A DNA stretch of 64,000 nucleotides from Cyanobacterium sp. HL-69. Lineage in GTDB: Bacteria > Cyanobacteriota > Cyanobacteriia > Cyanobacteriales > Cyanobacteriaceae. A program made the translations under genes and the position numbers. The stretch spans positions 62,001 through 126,000 of the forward strand of contig CP024912.1 in NCBI GenBank assembly GCA_002813895.1, read 5' to 3'. Positions 55,060 to 63,202 of the stretch are shown piece by piece. Below the pieces are notes generated by a model. It was given only the letters and a program-made list of their open reading frames with translations. It did no database searches and was not told the origin of the DNA. Every line of letters begins with the position of its first letter. Position 1 is the first letter of the stretch.

Positions 55060-56448
55060 ATGCGATCGCCTTATAAAATAATCATAGGATTATTGTTAAC
55101 AGTTGTATTAGCATTTACAGCCCAACAAACCCTAGCCCAGAGCCAATCAACCATCATGGCTCAAAATTCAGGGCAAAACAGTAGCATTCTCTTTGAAAAT
55201 GTACGTATTTTTAACGGTCAATCAGAACAACTTTCTGCCCCCTCCAATGTTTTAGTGATTGACAACAAAATTCAAGAAATTAACACCAACCGAATCAACC
55301 CACCATCAGGGGCAAACCTCACCAGAATTAATGGCAACGGTCGGATTTTGATGCCAGGATTGATTGACAACCACGTTCACCTAATCTTTACATCTAGCAC
55401 CCTCCCCGAACTTTTATCCCCCAACGTCACCGAAGAAACCATTTTCGCCAGAGCAGAAGTACAAGCCGAGGAGATGTTATTAAGAGGTTTTACCACAGTT
55501 CGAGACTTAGGTGGCCCAGTTTTTCCATTGAAAAGAAAGATTGACCAAGGACAAGTCCCAGGGCCTCGCATTTATCCCAGTGGTGCCATGATTTCCCAGA
55601 CATCAGGCCATGGTGATTTTCGTACCCTCAACGAACGCTCTCGCCGCTTTGGAGGCACCATATCCCGTGGAGAAGAGATGGGAGCCACATTTATTGCTGA
55701 TGGACGGGATGACGTACTGACCGCCACCAGAGAGAACTTACGCCAAGGAGCATCACAAATCAAAGTGATGGCAGGGGGAGGAGTTTCTTCCATTTATGAT
55801 CCCATTGACGTAACCCAATATACCCTCGATGAGATGAAAGCCGCCGTTGAGGCCGCCGCTGATTGGGGAACATACGTCACCGTCCATGCCTACACCCCCA
55901 GAGCCGTCCGACGAGCCATTGAGGCGGGAGTAAAATGTATCGAACATGGGCAACTGTTGGACGAAGACACCATGAAAATTTTAGCCGAAAAAGATATTTG
56001 GCTTAGTGCGCAGGTATTTGAGGAAAGAGAAACCCCCGGTTTTACCGAAGAACAAAAAGCTAAAAGGACTTTGGTGGTACAGGGGGTAACCAATGCTTTT
56101 AACTGGGCAAAAAAATATAATATCAAGTTGGCGTGGGGTACGGATTATTTATTTGTACCAGAACGTAATCAAAGACAAAATCAAGATATTGTCAACCTAA
56201 CAGAGTGGTTTACTCCTTTTGAAGCCCTAAAACTTATTACCCATGATAATGCTCAACTATTGAAACTATCAGGGGAGCGTAATCCTTATAAGGAAGGTGC
56301 TTTAGGGGTAATCGAAAAAGATGCTTATGCTGACCTAATTTTAGTAGATGGTAATCCTTTAGAAGATCTTTCTATTATGGGAGACTATGCCAACAAATTT
56401 AGGGTTATCGTTAAAGACGGCAAAATTTATAAAAATACCCTTAGTTAA
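55060..56448 (+). CDS. Secreted metal-dependent amidohydrolase
   Basis: A 462-residue amidohydrolase with a signal peptide (hydrophobic residues about 6-26, ending AQQTLAQ). Catalytic metal motifs: NHVHLI, a lysine candidate in SQIKVMAGGG, HAYTPRA, EHGQLLDEDT and an Asp in AWGTDYLF. The family includes imidazolonepropionase-like and prolidase-like enzymes hydrolysing C-N bonds; the natural substrate is unknown. The leader suggests a periplasmic or exported role. It is convergent with the LivH-type permease gene. Confidence 0.88.
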   Translation: MRSPYKIIIGLLLTVVLAFTAQQTLAQSQSTIMAQNSGQNSSILFENVRIFNGQSEQLSAPSNVLVIDNKIQEINTNRINPPSGANLTRINGNGRILMPGLIDNHVHLIFTSSTLPELLSPNVTEETIFARAEVQAEEMLLRGFTTVRDLGGPVFPLKRKIDQGQVPGPRIYPSGAMISQTSGHGDFRTLNERSRRFGGTISRGEEMGATFIADGRDDVLTATRENLRQGASQIKVMAGGGVSSIYDPIDVTQYTLDEMKAAVEAAADWGTYVTVHAYTPRAVRRAIEAGVKCIEHGQLLDEDTMKILAEKDIWLSAQVFEERETPGFTEEQKAKRTLVVQGVTNAFNWAKKYNIKLAWGTDYLFVPERNQRQNQDIVNLTEWFTPFEALKLITHDNAQLLKLSGERNPYKEGALGVIEKDAYADLILVDGNPLEDLSIMGDYANKFRVIVKDGKIYKNTLS

Positions 56449-56484
56449 TTAGGTGGTGTTAGGTATTGAAAACCATCGTCCGCC

Positions 56485-57336
56485 CTATCGAAAAATTCCT
56501 TGGGGGCGGAATAATAACACCACAATCATCACCACCAAAGCAACCCCTAACTTATACTCTGAGCCCACTAGAGGAACACTCATTTCCTGAGCCACACCAA
56601 TAATTAAGCCCCCGGCGATCGCACCATAAGGATTACCAATCCCCCCCAAAATTACCGCCGCAAACATGGGCAAAATCAAAAACCACCCCATCATCGGACG
56701 TACCACCGTCACCAAGCCATATAAACCGCCCCCAAAAGCCGTTAACACCGCCGTTAACACCCAAGTGAATAAAATTACCTGCTCCACATTAATTCCCGAA
56801 ACCCTCGCTAAATCGATGTTATCGGCCACCGCTCTCATGCCCTTACCAATCTTGGTATTTTGTAAAATAAAATGTAACGCCACAATGGCTAGTACCGTTA
56901 AAATAATCACAATGACACGATAATAAGCAACCCTTACTCCCCCCACATTAAGAGCCTCCACCAACGGCAAAGCATAGTTTTGGTTACTACCACCCCAAAT
57001 AAACAAAATGCCATTACGCAAAAATAACGCTAAACCAATGGATATGATAATCAAACTGGTACTACTCGCCCGTTGATTGCGCATCGGTTTCCACAACAGT
57101 TGTTCAGTGAGTAACATTAACCCCGTGATTACTACCACCGCCACCCCCATAGACAGCCAAACATTTACCCCATTGGTATTAACTAGCCAAGTGACATAAG
57201 CCCCCGCCGTTAAAAAATCTCCATGGGCAAAATTAGATAACTTTAAAATTCCCATGGTTAGGGTTAAGCCCACCGCCGCCAAAGCGATGATGCTTCCCAC
57301 CGTCAAGCCGTTAAAAAGATTTTGAATTGTTTCCAT
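56485..57336 (-). CDS. livH: Branched-chain/neutral amino acid ABC permease, LivH/NatD type
   Basis: A 283-residue permease with about eight membrane segments. LivH-family landmarks: GSIIALAAVGLTLTMGILKLSNFAHGDFLTAGAY, GKGMRAVADNIDLARVSGINVEQVI and GGIGNPYGAIAGGLIIGVAQE. It belongs to the neutral amino acid (Nat-I/Liv) importer; the binding protein, second permease and ATPases are not adjacent, as is usual for scattered nat genes in cyanobacteria. Confidence 0.92.
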   Translation of the reverse strand: METIQNLFNGLTVGSIIALAAVGLTLTMGILKLSNFAHGDFLTAGAYVTWLVNTNGVNVWLSMGVAVVVITGLMLLTEQLLWKPMRNQRASSTSLIIISIGLALFLRNGILFIWGGSNQNYALPLVEALNVGGVRVAYYRVIVIILTVLAIVALHFILQNTKIGKGMRAVADNIDLARVSGINVEQVILFTWVLTAVLTAFGGGLYGLVTVVRPMMGWFLILPMFAAVILGGIGNPYGAIAGGLIIGVAQEMSVPLVGSEYKLGVALVVMIVVLLFRPQGIFR

Positions 57337-57544
57337 TTATTAATTAAATCTTAAATCTTTATTAAAAAAATATTGCATTCTGTATCAGGTTTAAATCTTA
57401 GCAGTAGAATAGACAAAAAATGACCTACTTTGACAAGGACACATTATAATAATCAGTATGTCCGCTAAAATGTAATCATTCACAAGTAAACCCTTAGTAA
57501 GTATAAAAGTTGTATTCGCATATTGGAGAAATTAATCAAAGCCT

Positions 57545-58081
57545 GTGACCTATAGCAACAATAAAAGAAATCAAAGAGATTTACCAAAAATTAACGATAA
57601 TATTCGCTTCCCTCAAGTTCGTGTCATCGATACCGATGGAGAACAATTGGGCATCCTCGACACTAGAGATGCCAATCGGATTGCGGATGAGAAAGAGTTG
57701 GATTTAGTATTGGTTAGTGAAACCTCTGATCCCCCTGTCTGCCGAATTATGGATTATGGTAAATACAAGTTTGAGCAAGAGAAAAAGGCAAGGGCAATCA
57801 AGAAAAAGCAACACACTGCCGATGTGAAGGAAGTAAAAATGCGCTACAAAATTGATGAGCATGATTATCAGGTGCGAGTCAGTCAGGCGAAACGCTTTCT
57901 CAATTCGGGAGATAAGGTTAAGGCCACCATCAACTTTAGAGGTAGGGAAGCTCAACACGTTCATCTTGGACAGGAATTGTTAGAGCGCATGGCCCTAGAT
58001 TTAGGGGAAATGGCTGAAATTCAGCAAAGACCAAAAAAAGAAGGTCGTAATATGATTATGCTCCTTTCTCCGAAAAAATAA
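57545..58081 (+). CDS. infC: Translation initiation factor IF-3
   Basis: A 178-residue IF-3 that prevents premature 30S-50S joining and checks the start codon. N-domain begins [21 protein letters not shown]; the linker [17 protein letters not shown] is lysine-rich; the C-domain contains [31 protein letters not shown] and ends [15 protein letters not shown]. The likely start is GTG at 57545. No ATG lies between it and the conserved N-domain. IF-3 genes often use rare starts, which ties them to autoregulation. rpmI and rplT do not follow. Confidence 0.96.
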   Translation: MTYSNNKRNQRDLPKINDNIRFPQVRVIDTDGEQLGILDTRDANRIADEKELDLVLVSETSDPPVCRIMDYGKYKFEQEKKARAIKKKQHTADVKEVKMRYKIDEHDYQVRVSQAKRFLNSGDKVKATINFRGREAQHVHLGQELLERMALDLGEMAEIQQRPKKEGRNMIMLLSPKK

Positions 58082-58133
58082 TGTTTAAAGATTAAAACCC
58101 CGGGCAGATTGATGAATTAAGAGAAAGTCAACT

Positions 58134-58180
58134 GTCCATTTCTTTTAATTATCAATTATCCATTTTAAATTATCCATTAT
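58134..58180 (-). repeat. AATGGATAATTGAG dispersed repeat, copy 4 (inverted)
   Basis: On the minus strand two ATGGATAATT units and a TTGATAATTAA, just before argJ. Confidence 0.7.
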
Positions 58181-58183
58181 CTT

Positions 58184-59425
58184 ATGACTGATTGGCAAGA
58201 AATAGAGGGGGGGATCACTGCCCCCAAAGGCTTTAAAGCGTCAGGGATTACCGCAGGTCTAAAACCTTCTAAAGCCCCTGATTTAGCCCTAATATGGTCG
58301 GAAACCGATGCGATCGCCTCAGGGGTGTTTACCACTTCTCAGGTAAGGGCTGCCTGTGTGGATTATTGTCGTCAAAACTTGCAAAAAAAAGCCAGTGCGA
58401 GGGCAATTTTATGTAATGCAGGACAAGCAAACGCCGCCACAGGAGAACAAGGGTGGCAAGATGCGATCGCCTCCGCCCAAGCCCTCGGGGAAAAATTAAA
58501 TATTTCTTCTGACTCTATTCTTCTCGCCTCTACAGGGGTAATCGGACAAAGAATTAAAATGGATGTGATGATGGGGGCAATCCCTCAATTAGTAGATCAA
58601 CTCTCCGAAGATGGGGGAGCATCAGCAGCCCAAGCCATTATCACCACGGATTTAGTGACCAAGTCCATCGCCCTCGAAACCACCATAGATGGTCGTCCTG
58701 TGCGCATAGGGGGCATTGCCAAGGGTTCGGGCATGATTCACCCTAACATGGCAACCATGCTCAGTTTTGTTACCTGTGATGCGGCGGTATCGACTCAGTT
58801 ATGGCAACAAATGCTCAAACGAGCAGCTGATAAAAGTTTTAATCAGATTACCGTGGATGGTGACACCAGTACCAATGATAGTTTAATCGCCCTTGCCAAT
58901 GGGCAGTCTCGCACCCCTGCCATTACCACCATGGACAAAAATGGGCAGAAACTCGAGGCAATGTTAACCGCTGTTTGTCAGCATCTCGCCAAAGCCATCG
59001 CCCGTGACGGGGAAGGAGCTACCTGTTTGATCGAAGTTCAGGTACAAGGGGCGATCGATGATTCCTCCGCCAATAAGATTGCTAAAACCATTGTGGGCTC
59101 ATCCCTCGTCAAGTCCGCCATTTTCGGCCGAGATCCCAACTGGGGCAGAATTGCCGCCGCCGCAGGTAGGGCAGGGGTACAGTTTAACCAAGAAGATTTG
59201 ATCATTAAATTGGGAGATTTCCTACTCATGGAAGGAGGGCAACCCCAAACCTTTGATCGTCAGGCAGCCAGTAACTACCTCAAACAAGCCTCCCAAGGGG
59301 AATATTTGAAAGGAGATACGGTTTTAATCTCTGTATCCGTGGGCGGTGGCTCGGGCAGTGGCATCGCTTGGGGATGTGATCTCAGTTATGACTATGTCAA
59401 AATTAATGCTGAATATACTACTTAA
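58184..59425 (+). CDS. argJ: Bifunctional glutamate N-acetyltransferase / amino-acid acetyltransferase
   Basis: A 413-residue ArgJ of the cyclic arginine pathway. It makes N-acetylglutamate and recovers the acetyl group from N-acetylornithine. It is made as one chain that cleaves itself before the nucleophile Thr191 in GSGMIHPNMATMLSF. The oxyanion STGVIGQRIKMD and C-terminal DLSYDYVKINAEYTT are standard. It is single-copy and followed by a CAAGGGG-type hairpin variant. Confidence 0.96.
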   Translation: MTDWQEIEGGITAPKGFKASGITAGLKPSKAPDLALIWSETDAIASGVFTTSQVRAACVDYCRQNLQKKASARAILCNAGQANAATGEQGWQDAIASAQALGEKLNISSDSILLASTGVIGQRIKMDVMMGAIPQLVDQLSEDGGASAAQAIITTDLVTKSIALETTIDGRPVRIGGIAKGSGMIHPNMATMLSFVTCDAAVSTQLWQQMLKRAADKSFNQITVDGDTSTNDSLIALANGQSRTPAITTMDKNGQKLEAMLTAVCQHLAKAIARDGEGATCLIEVQVQGAIDDSSANKIAKTIVGSSLVKSAIFGRDPNWGRIAAAAGRAGVQFNQEDLIIKLGDFLLMEGGQPQTFDRQAASNYLKQASQGEYLKGDTVLISVSVGGGSGSGIAWGCDLSYDYVKINAEYTT

Positions 59426-59459
59426 TGGTTTTGGTTTGATTAGACGAAAATTAATACAT

Positions 59460-59482
59460 GAAAGGGGTTCCAAGCCCCTTTC
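59460..59482. repeat. CAAGGGG hairpin repeat, variant copy 5
   Basis: GAAAGGGGTTCCAAGCCCCTTTC, an imperfect stem 34 bp after argJ, ending 19 bp before the first ATG of the YggS gene. Confidence 0.7.
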
Positions 59483-59558
59483 TTAATGACAGCAATAATA
59501 AATGAGTCGTAATGTCCTAAGATTAATCATTAGTAGTGGTATTAAAATAGATTTTTCA

Positions 59559-60245
59559 ATGGATAGTTCAATGGTGACTCAAATAGAGAAGATTAAGAAA
59601 ACAATACCTTCAGATATTCGTCTCATTGCGGTGAGTAAAACTATGCCAGTGGAGAGTATTCGCACAGCTTATAGTGTGGGAATTCGTGACTTTGCAGAGA
59701 ATCGGTTACAGGAGGCTTTGGACAAAAAAGAGCAGTTGCAAGATTTATCAGATATTTGTTGGCATTTTATCGGGCATTTACAGAGTAATAAAGCAAAAAG
59801 GGCGGTAGAAAATTTTCCTTGGATTCATTCCATTGATAGCTTAAAAATTGCCAAAAGAGTCAATCGTTTAGCCGAAGAGGCACTATCGGCAGGGGTGATT
59901 ACACAGTTACCGCAGGTATGTTTACAAGTAAAAATATTACCAGATGAATCGAAGTATGGTTGGGATGTCGATGCTTTGTGGCAAGATGTGCCGGAGATTA
60001 AAGAGCTTAATTCATTAAACTTACGGGGTTTAATGGCTATTTTACCCTTGGGCTTATCGAAACATGAAACTCTGGGGGCTTTTAAGAATGTTAAGGTTTT
60101 GGGTGATAAATTGAGGACTAATTTTGGTTCTGATTTTAATCAATTGTCCATGGGAATGTCAGGGGATTATCCTTTAGCTATTGAGGCGGGGGCTACAATG
60201 ATTCGTTTGGGTACGATTATTTTTGGAAGAAGGAGAAATAATTAG
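59559..60245 (+). CDS. yggS: YggS/PLPBP family pyridoxal phosphate homeostasis protein
   Basis: A 228-residue PLP-binding TIM-barrel protein. The PLP lysine lies in RLIAVSKTMPVESI; ENRLQEALDKKEQL, WHFIGHLQSNKAKRAV and the phosphate-binding GMSGDYPLAIEAGATMIRLGT are family signatures. It keeps B6 vitamers in balance and affects amino acid metabolism; in other cyanobacteria the orthologue PipY pairs with PipX, but no pipX is upstream here. Alternative starts are ATG 59502 (19 extra unconserved residues) and ATG 59571. Confidence 0.92.
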   Translation: MDSSMVTQIEKIKKTIPSDIRLIAVSKTMPVESIRTAYSVGIRDFAENRLQEALDKKEQLQDLSDICWHFIGHLQSNKAKRAVENFPWIHSIDSLKIAKRVNRLAEEALSAGVITQLPQVCLQVKILPDESKYGWDVDALWQDVPEIKELNSLNLRGLMAILPLGLSKHETLGAFKNVKVLGDKLRTNFGSDFNQLSMGMSGDYPLAIEAGATMIRLGTIIFGRRRNN

Positions 60246-60321
60246 TAATTGGCTATGAATCTTTGATATTTAGGTTCATCATAGAAACATCTTTTCCACA
60301 TATTAAATAAAAAAGTCTCTT

Positions 60322-60414
60322 ATACCAAATCCTAAACTAAAAGTAAACTAATAACTACTATAAACCCCAGTGATTTCGAGTAAATAGACATACTATCTAA
60401 ACAGGATTTGGTAT
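60322..60414. mobile_element. 93-bp MITE-like inverted-repeat element
   Basis: ATACCAAATCCT (60322-60333) and AGGATTTGGTAT (60403-60414) form a perfect 12-bp inverted repeat around 69 bp of AT-rich DNA. No coding capacity. No clear target duplication. Confidence 0.5.
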
Positions 60415-60459
60415 TATGTATAAATGGAAAGTAAGTAGGCATAATTAAATCGATTTAGG

Positions 60460-60479
60460 CAAGGGGTTTAAACCCCTTG
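60460..60479. repeat. CAAGGGG hairpin repeat, copy 6
   Basis: Perfect palindrome CAAGGGGTTTAAACCCCTTG, identical to copy 1. Confidence 0.85.
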
Positions 60480-60577
60480 TTCATAAGAGTCTTAATAAAA
60501 TAAGAGCTATAATTAATTTCGCCCAACCTACTTATAGCGTTTTTTATAAGTATGAGGTACATTTATTATTCTCAAGT

Positions 60578-60594
60578 CCCCCTTATTAAGGGGG
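60578..60594. repeat. CCCCCTTATTAAGGGGG hairpin
   Basis: Perfect palindromic 17-base hairpin in the same intergenic stretch. A similar CTTAATAAGGGGGG occurs within the element at 11018-11208. Confidence 0.7.
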
Positions 60595-60759
60595 ATTTAG
60601 GGGAATCGTTTTGTACCCCGTAATCATGATAATTGCTATATATCAAAACTTGTTTAATATTATTTCTTTTTTATTTTTTAAGAAGACTTTATATGACAAT
60701 CTTTTATGTTTATTAAAGTGAGTAATTATGTTTTTTATAATGAGTATTAATTACTACTA

Positions 60760-60933
60760 TTAAATCAAATCAGCCTGATGACAAATAACCGCACATACAG
60801 CTGAAAATATAGTAATAGCGGTGGCTACTAATGGATTTTGACCATGACTTACAGCATAAGAGGTAATGATTCCTGCACCCACGGCAGCGGTTAGTCCAGC
60901 ACTTAATAGATCTTTTTCTTGAGGTCTTTGCAT
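60760..60933 (-). CDS. Small two-helix membrane protein, 57 aa
   Basis: ATG at 60933 to TAA at 60760 encodes MQRPQEKDLLSAGLTAAVGA ... SAVCAVICHQADLI. It begins with a short charged head. Two hydrophobic helices follow (about residues 11-29 and 36-53) separated by a polar SHGQNP turn. Glycine/alanine-rich helices and the clean coding pattern support a real gene, although no strong ribosome-binding site precedes it. I do not recognise the family. It is oriented away from the LD-carboxypeptidase gene. Confidence 0.6.
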   Translation of the reverse strand: MQRPQEKDLLSAGLTAAVGAGIITSYAVSHGQNPLVATAITIFSAVCAVICHQADLI

Positions 60934-61101
60934 AGCTTTTAAAAAAAGTTTTTAATCATTAAGTATCTAAGATAACATTGTCTCTTAATTAATACTTTTT
61001 TTTGTCAAGAAGGTTTATATTTTGCTATATTTCTTTACAATTGACAATTACTCTATTAATTGTTAACAATTATTAATTATTTTGTTTTTATTTTTGTCAA
61101 T

Positions 61102-61992
61102 ATGTTGTTGCCTCCTCCTTTGAAAGTAAATGATCGATTAATGGCGATCGCCCCTTGTGGTACATTAAGAGAAAAAGAAAAGGAAAAATTTTTAGCAGGG
61201 TTAAAAGTCTGGGAAGATAGGGGCTACCATATCGATTTAGAGGAAAACTATCTGGCCCAAGATGGTTATTTAGCAGGGAGTGATGAGATACGCAGACAAG
61301 CGCTCCAGAAAGCATGGACAAATCCAGAATACAAGGGCATAATTTGCGTCAGGGGAGGTTATGGAGGAGCAAGACTTTTAGAAAATTGGCAGTGGATGCC
61401 CATAGATAGCCCCAAATGGTTGATCGGTTTTTCCGATGTCACCACCCTATTATGGAGTCTTTATCAAGAAAATATTACAACGCTTCATGGTCCAGTTATT
61501 ACCACCATTAGCCAAGAATCTCCCTCCTCACTACAAAGACTATTTGACTACTTAGAAGGGAAAGCCGTGGCACCTTTAAGGGGAAAAGGATGGGGCGGTG
61601 GAAAACAAAAAGGAAGGTTGTTGGGGGGTAATTTAACCGTAGCCACTAATATTTTAGGTACTCCTCTATGTCCTAGTTTTGATGGGGTTATCCTTGCCCT
61701 AGAAGATGTGGGCGAAGCCCCCTATCGCCTCGATAGAATGCTGACTCAGTGGCGGTTGATGGGAGTATTAGAAAAAGTAAAAGGTATCGCCCTTGGGCGT
61801 TTTAGTGGTTGTGATGTGCCTGAAAATATCCCTAGTTGGACGGTAAAAGAGGTTTTAAAAGAAAGATTAGGGGGGTTAAATATTCCCATTGTTAGTGATT
61901 TACCTTTTGGTCATGATGGAGAAAATGCTTGTTTACCCTTGGGGCAAATGGCTTACATTGATGGGGATAAAGGACTTTTGGAAGTAGGATAA
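61102..61992 (+). CDS. S66-family LD-carboxypeptidase
   Basis: A 296-residue peptidoglycan peptidase that removes the terminal D-Ala from murein tetrapeptides during recycling. RGGYGGARLLENW precedes the nucleophile elbow GFSDVT (Ser111); the Glu in ALEDVGEAPYRLDRML and the His in LPFGHDGENACLPLG complete the Ser-Glu-His triad. I prefer the ATG at 61102 (MLLPPPLKVNDRL); the upstream ATG at 61060 adds 14 hydrophobic residues not typical of the family. It is convergent with alr, another cell-wall gene. Confidence 0.92.
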   Translation: MLLPPPLKVNDRLMAIAPCGTLREKEKEKFLAGLKVWEDRGYHIDLEENYLAQDGYLAGSDEIRRQALQKAWTNPEYKGIICVRGGYGGARLLENWQWMPIDSPKWLIGFSDVTTLLWSLYQENITTLHGPVITTISQESPSSLQRLFDYLEGKAVAPLRGKGWGGGKQKGRLLGGNLTVATNILGTPLCPSFDGVILALEDVGEAPYRLDRMLTQWRLMGVLEKVKGIALGRFSGCDVPENIPSWTVKEVLKERLGGLNIPIVSDLPFGHDGENACLPLGQMAYIDGDKGLLEVG

Positions 61993-62013
61993 CAGCATAG
62001 ATAGTTATTTATT

Positions 62014-63147
62014 TTAAATCCGAGGTAATCTATGTTTAAAACCACATAATATTTCCCATGAAATTGTCCCGATAGTATTTGCCCAGTCATCGGCACTTAC
62101 TGCTATATCTTCATCTCTGCCGATTAAAGTTACTATATCTCCTACCTTACACTCAGGAAAATCCGTAATATCTAACATAATTTGATCCATGGTAATATTG
62201 CCTATTTGTTGTACATATTTACCGTTAATTATTACTTTCATTTTATTAGATAAAAGTCGAGGAACTCCATCGGCGTACCCGATTCCGATGACGGCAATGG
62301 TGGAGGGGCGATCGCACTTAAAACTATGCCCATAACTAACTCCCGTACCCATGGGAACTTTTTTGATGTGGGTAATACGGGTTTTTACTTCCATCACAGG
62401 CTTGAGAGAAACTTTATCTCGAAGATGGGGTGCAGGATATAACCCATACAACGCCAAACCAACCCTAACCATATCATAGTGCAACTCTTGACCCACCATT
62501 GTTCCCGCCGAATTAGCTAGATGCACCATGGGAATGTTGATATTATTCGCTTTTAGGTCGTTAATAGCCTCTTTAAAACGCTCATGTTGTAAGTTCATTA
62601 CCGTGGGGTCAAGGTCATCAGCGGTAGCCAAGTGAGAATAAAGACTCTTAATGTGTACATGGGGAGATTTTTTTATTTCCTTGACAAAAGTAACGGTTTC
62701 ATGCCACAGCGTACCTAGTCTGGACATCCCTGTATCAATTTTTAAATGTACAGGTAAACTTACCCCCAAATCAGAGAGAGTTTTCGCAAAAATAGCTCCC
62801 TGTTCAGGGTTACAAATAGTAGGCTCTAACTTCCATTGGATAATCTCCTTTATTTCATCGGGAGTATTGATAGCACCTAAAATCATCATGGGATGGTTAA
62901 TTCCCCCTTGCCTGAGTTCTATGCCCTCGGATAAAGTTGCGATCGCCAAGTAGTCTGCCCCAGACTCCAAAACTGTTTTGGCCACAGTAATGGCTCCATG
63001 ACCATAGGCATCAGCTTTAATGACAGTCATTAATTTAGTTTCAGGGGCAAGGATACCTTTAAGGGTGCGTACATTATGAGCTAGGGCTTGATGGTCAATT
63101 TTTACCCAAGCTCTTCGGGTTTGAAAGTTGAAATCTTGATTACTCAC
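62014..63147 (-). CDS. alr: Alanine racemase
   Basis: A 377-residue PLP enzyme making D-alanine for peptidoglycan. The PLP lysine is Lys44 in VIKADAYGHGA, and the opposing catalytic Tyr lies in GTGVSYGHSF. Conserved HLKIDTGMSRLG, SHLATADD and GNITMDQIMLD follow. Length is normal. The next gene upstream on the same strand is rodA, 55 bp away, so cell-wall genes may be co-transcribed here. Confidence 0.97.
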   Translation of the reverse strand: MSNQDFNFQTRRAWVKIDHQALAHNVRTLKGILAPETKLMTVIKADAYGHGAITVAKTVLESGADYLAIATLSEGIELRQGGINHPMMILGAINTPDEIKEIIQWKLEPTICNPEQGAIFAKTLSDLGVSLPVHLKIDTGMSRLGTLWHETVTFVKEIKKSPHVHIKSLYSHLATADDLDPTVMNLQHERFKEAINDLKANNINIPMVHLANSAGTMVGQELHYDMVRVGLALYGLYPAPHLRDKVSLKPVMEVKTRITHIKKVPMGTGVSYGHSFKCDRPSTIAVIGIGYADGVPRLLSNKMKVIINGKYVQQIGNITMDQIMLDITDFPECKVGDIVTLIGRDEDIAVSADDWANTIGTISWEILCGFKHRLPRI

Positions 63148-63202
63148 TATTTAGATGGACGATAAAAAAACAATGAATTTTGAACAATTACAATGTGAGG
63201 AA

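Larger units (their letters stand above)
60246..60759. other. Intergenic stretch with several small inverted-repeat elements
   Basis: 514 bp without a credible gene. From left to right it holds: a mini-element 60322-60414 with 12-bp inverted ends; a CAAGGGG hairpin 60460-60479, itself within a TAAGTAGG/CCTACTTA inverted repeat (60432-60534); and a CCCCCTTATTAAGGGGG hairpin 60578-60594. A shared stretch AGGTTCATC...ATAGAA near 60270 recurs near 2708-2730. Confidence 0.6.

Noticed and set aside
60246-61059. tRNA or other structured RNA gene in the long gap
   Set aside because: No T-loop (GGTTCGAAT-like) or acceptor stem pattern seen; the structures present are simple palindromes.
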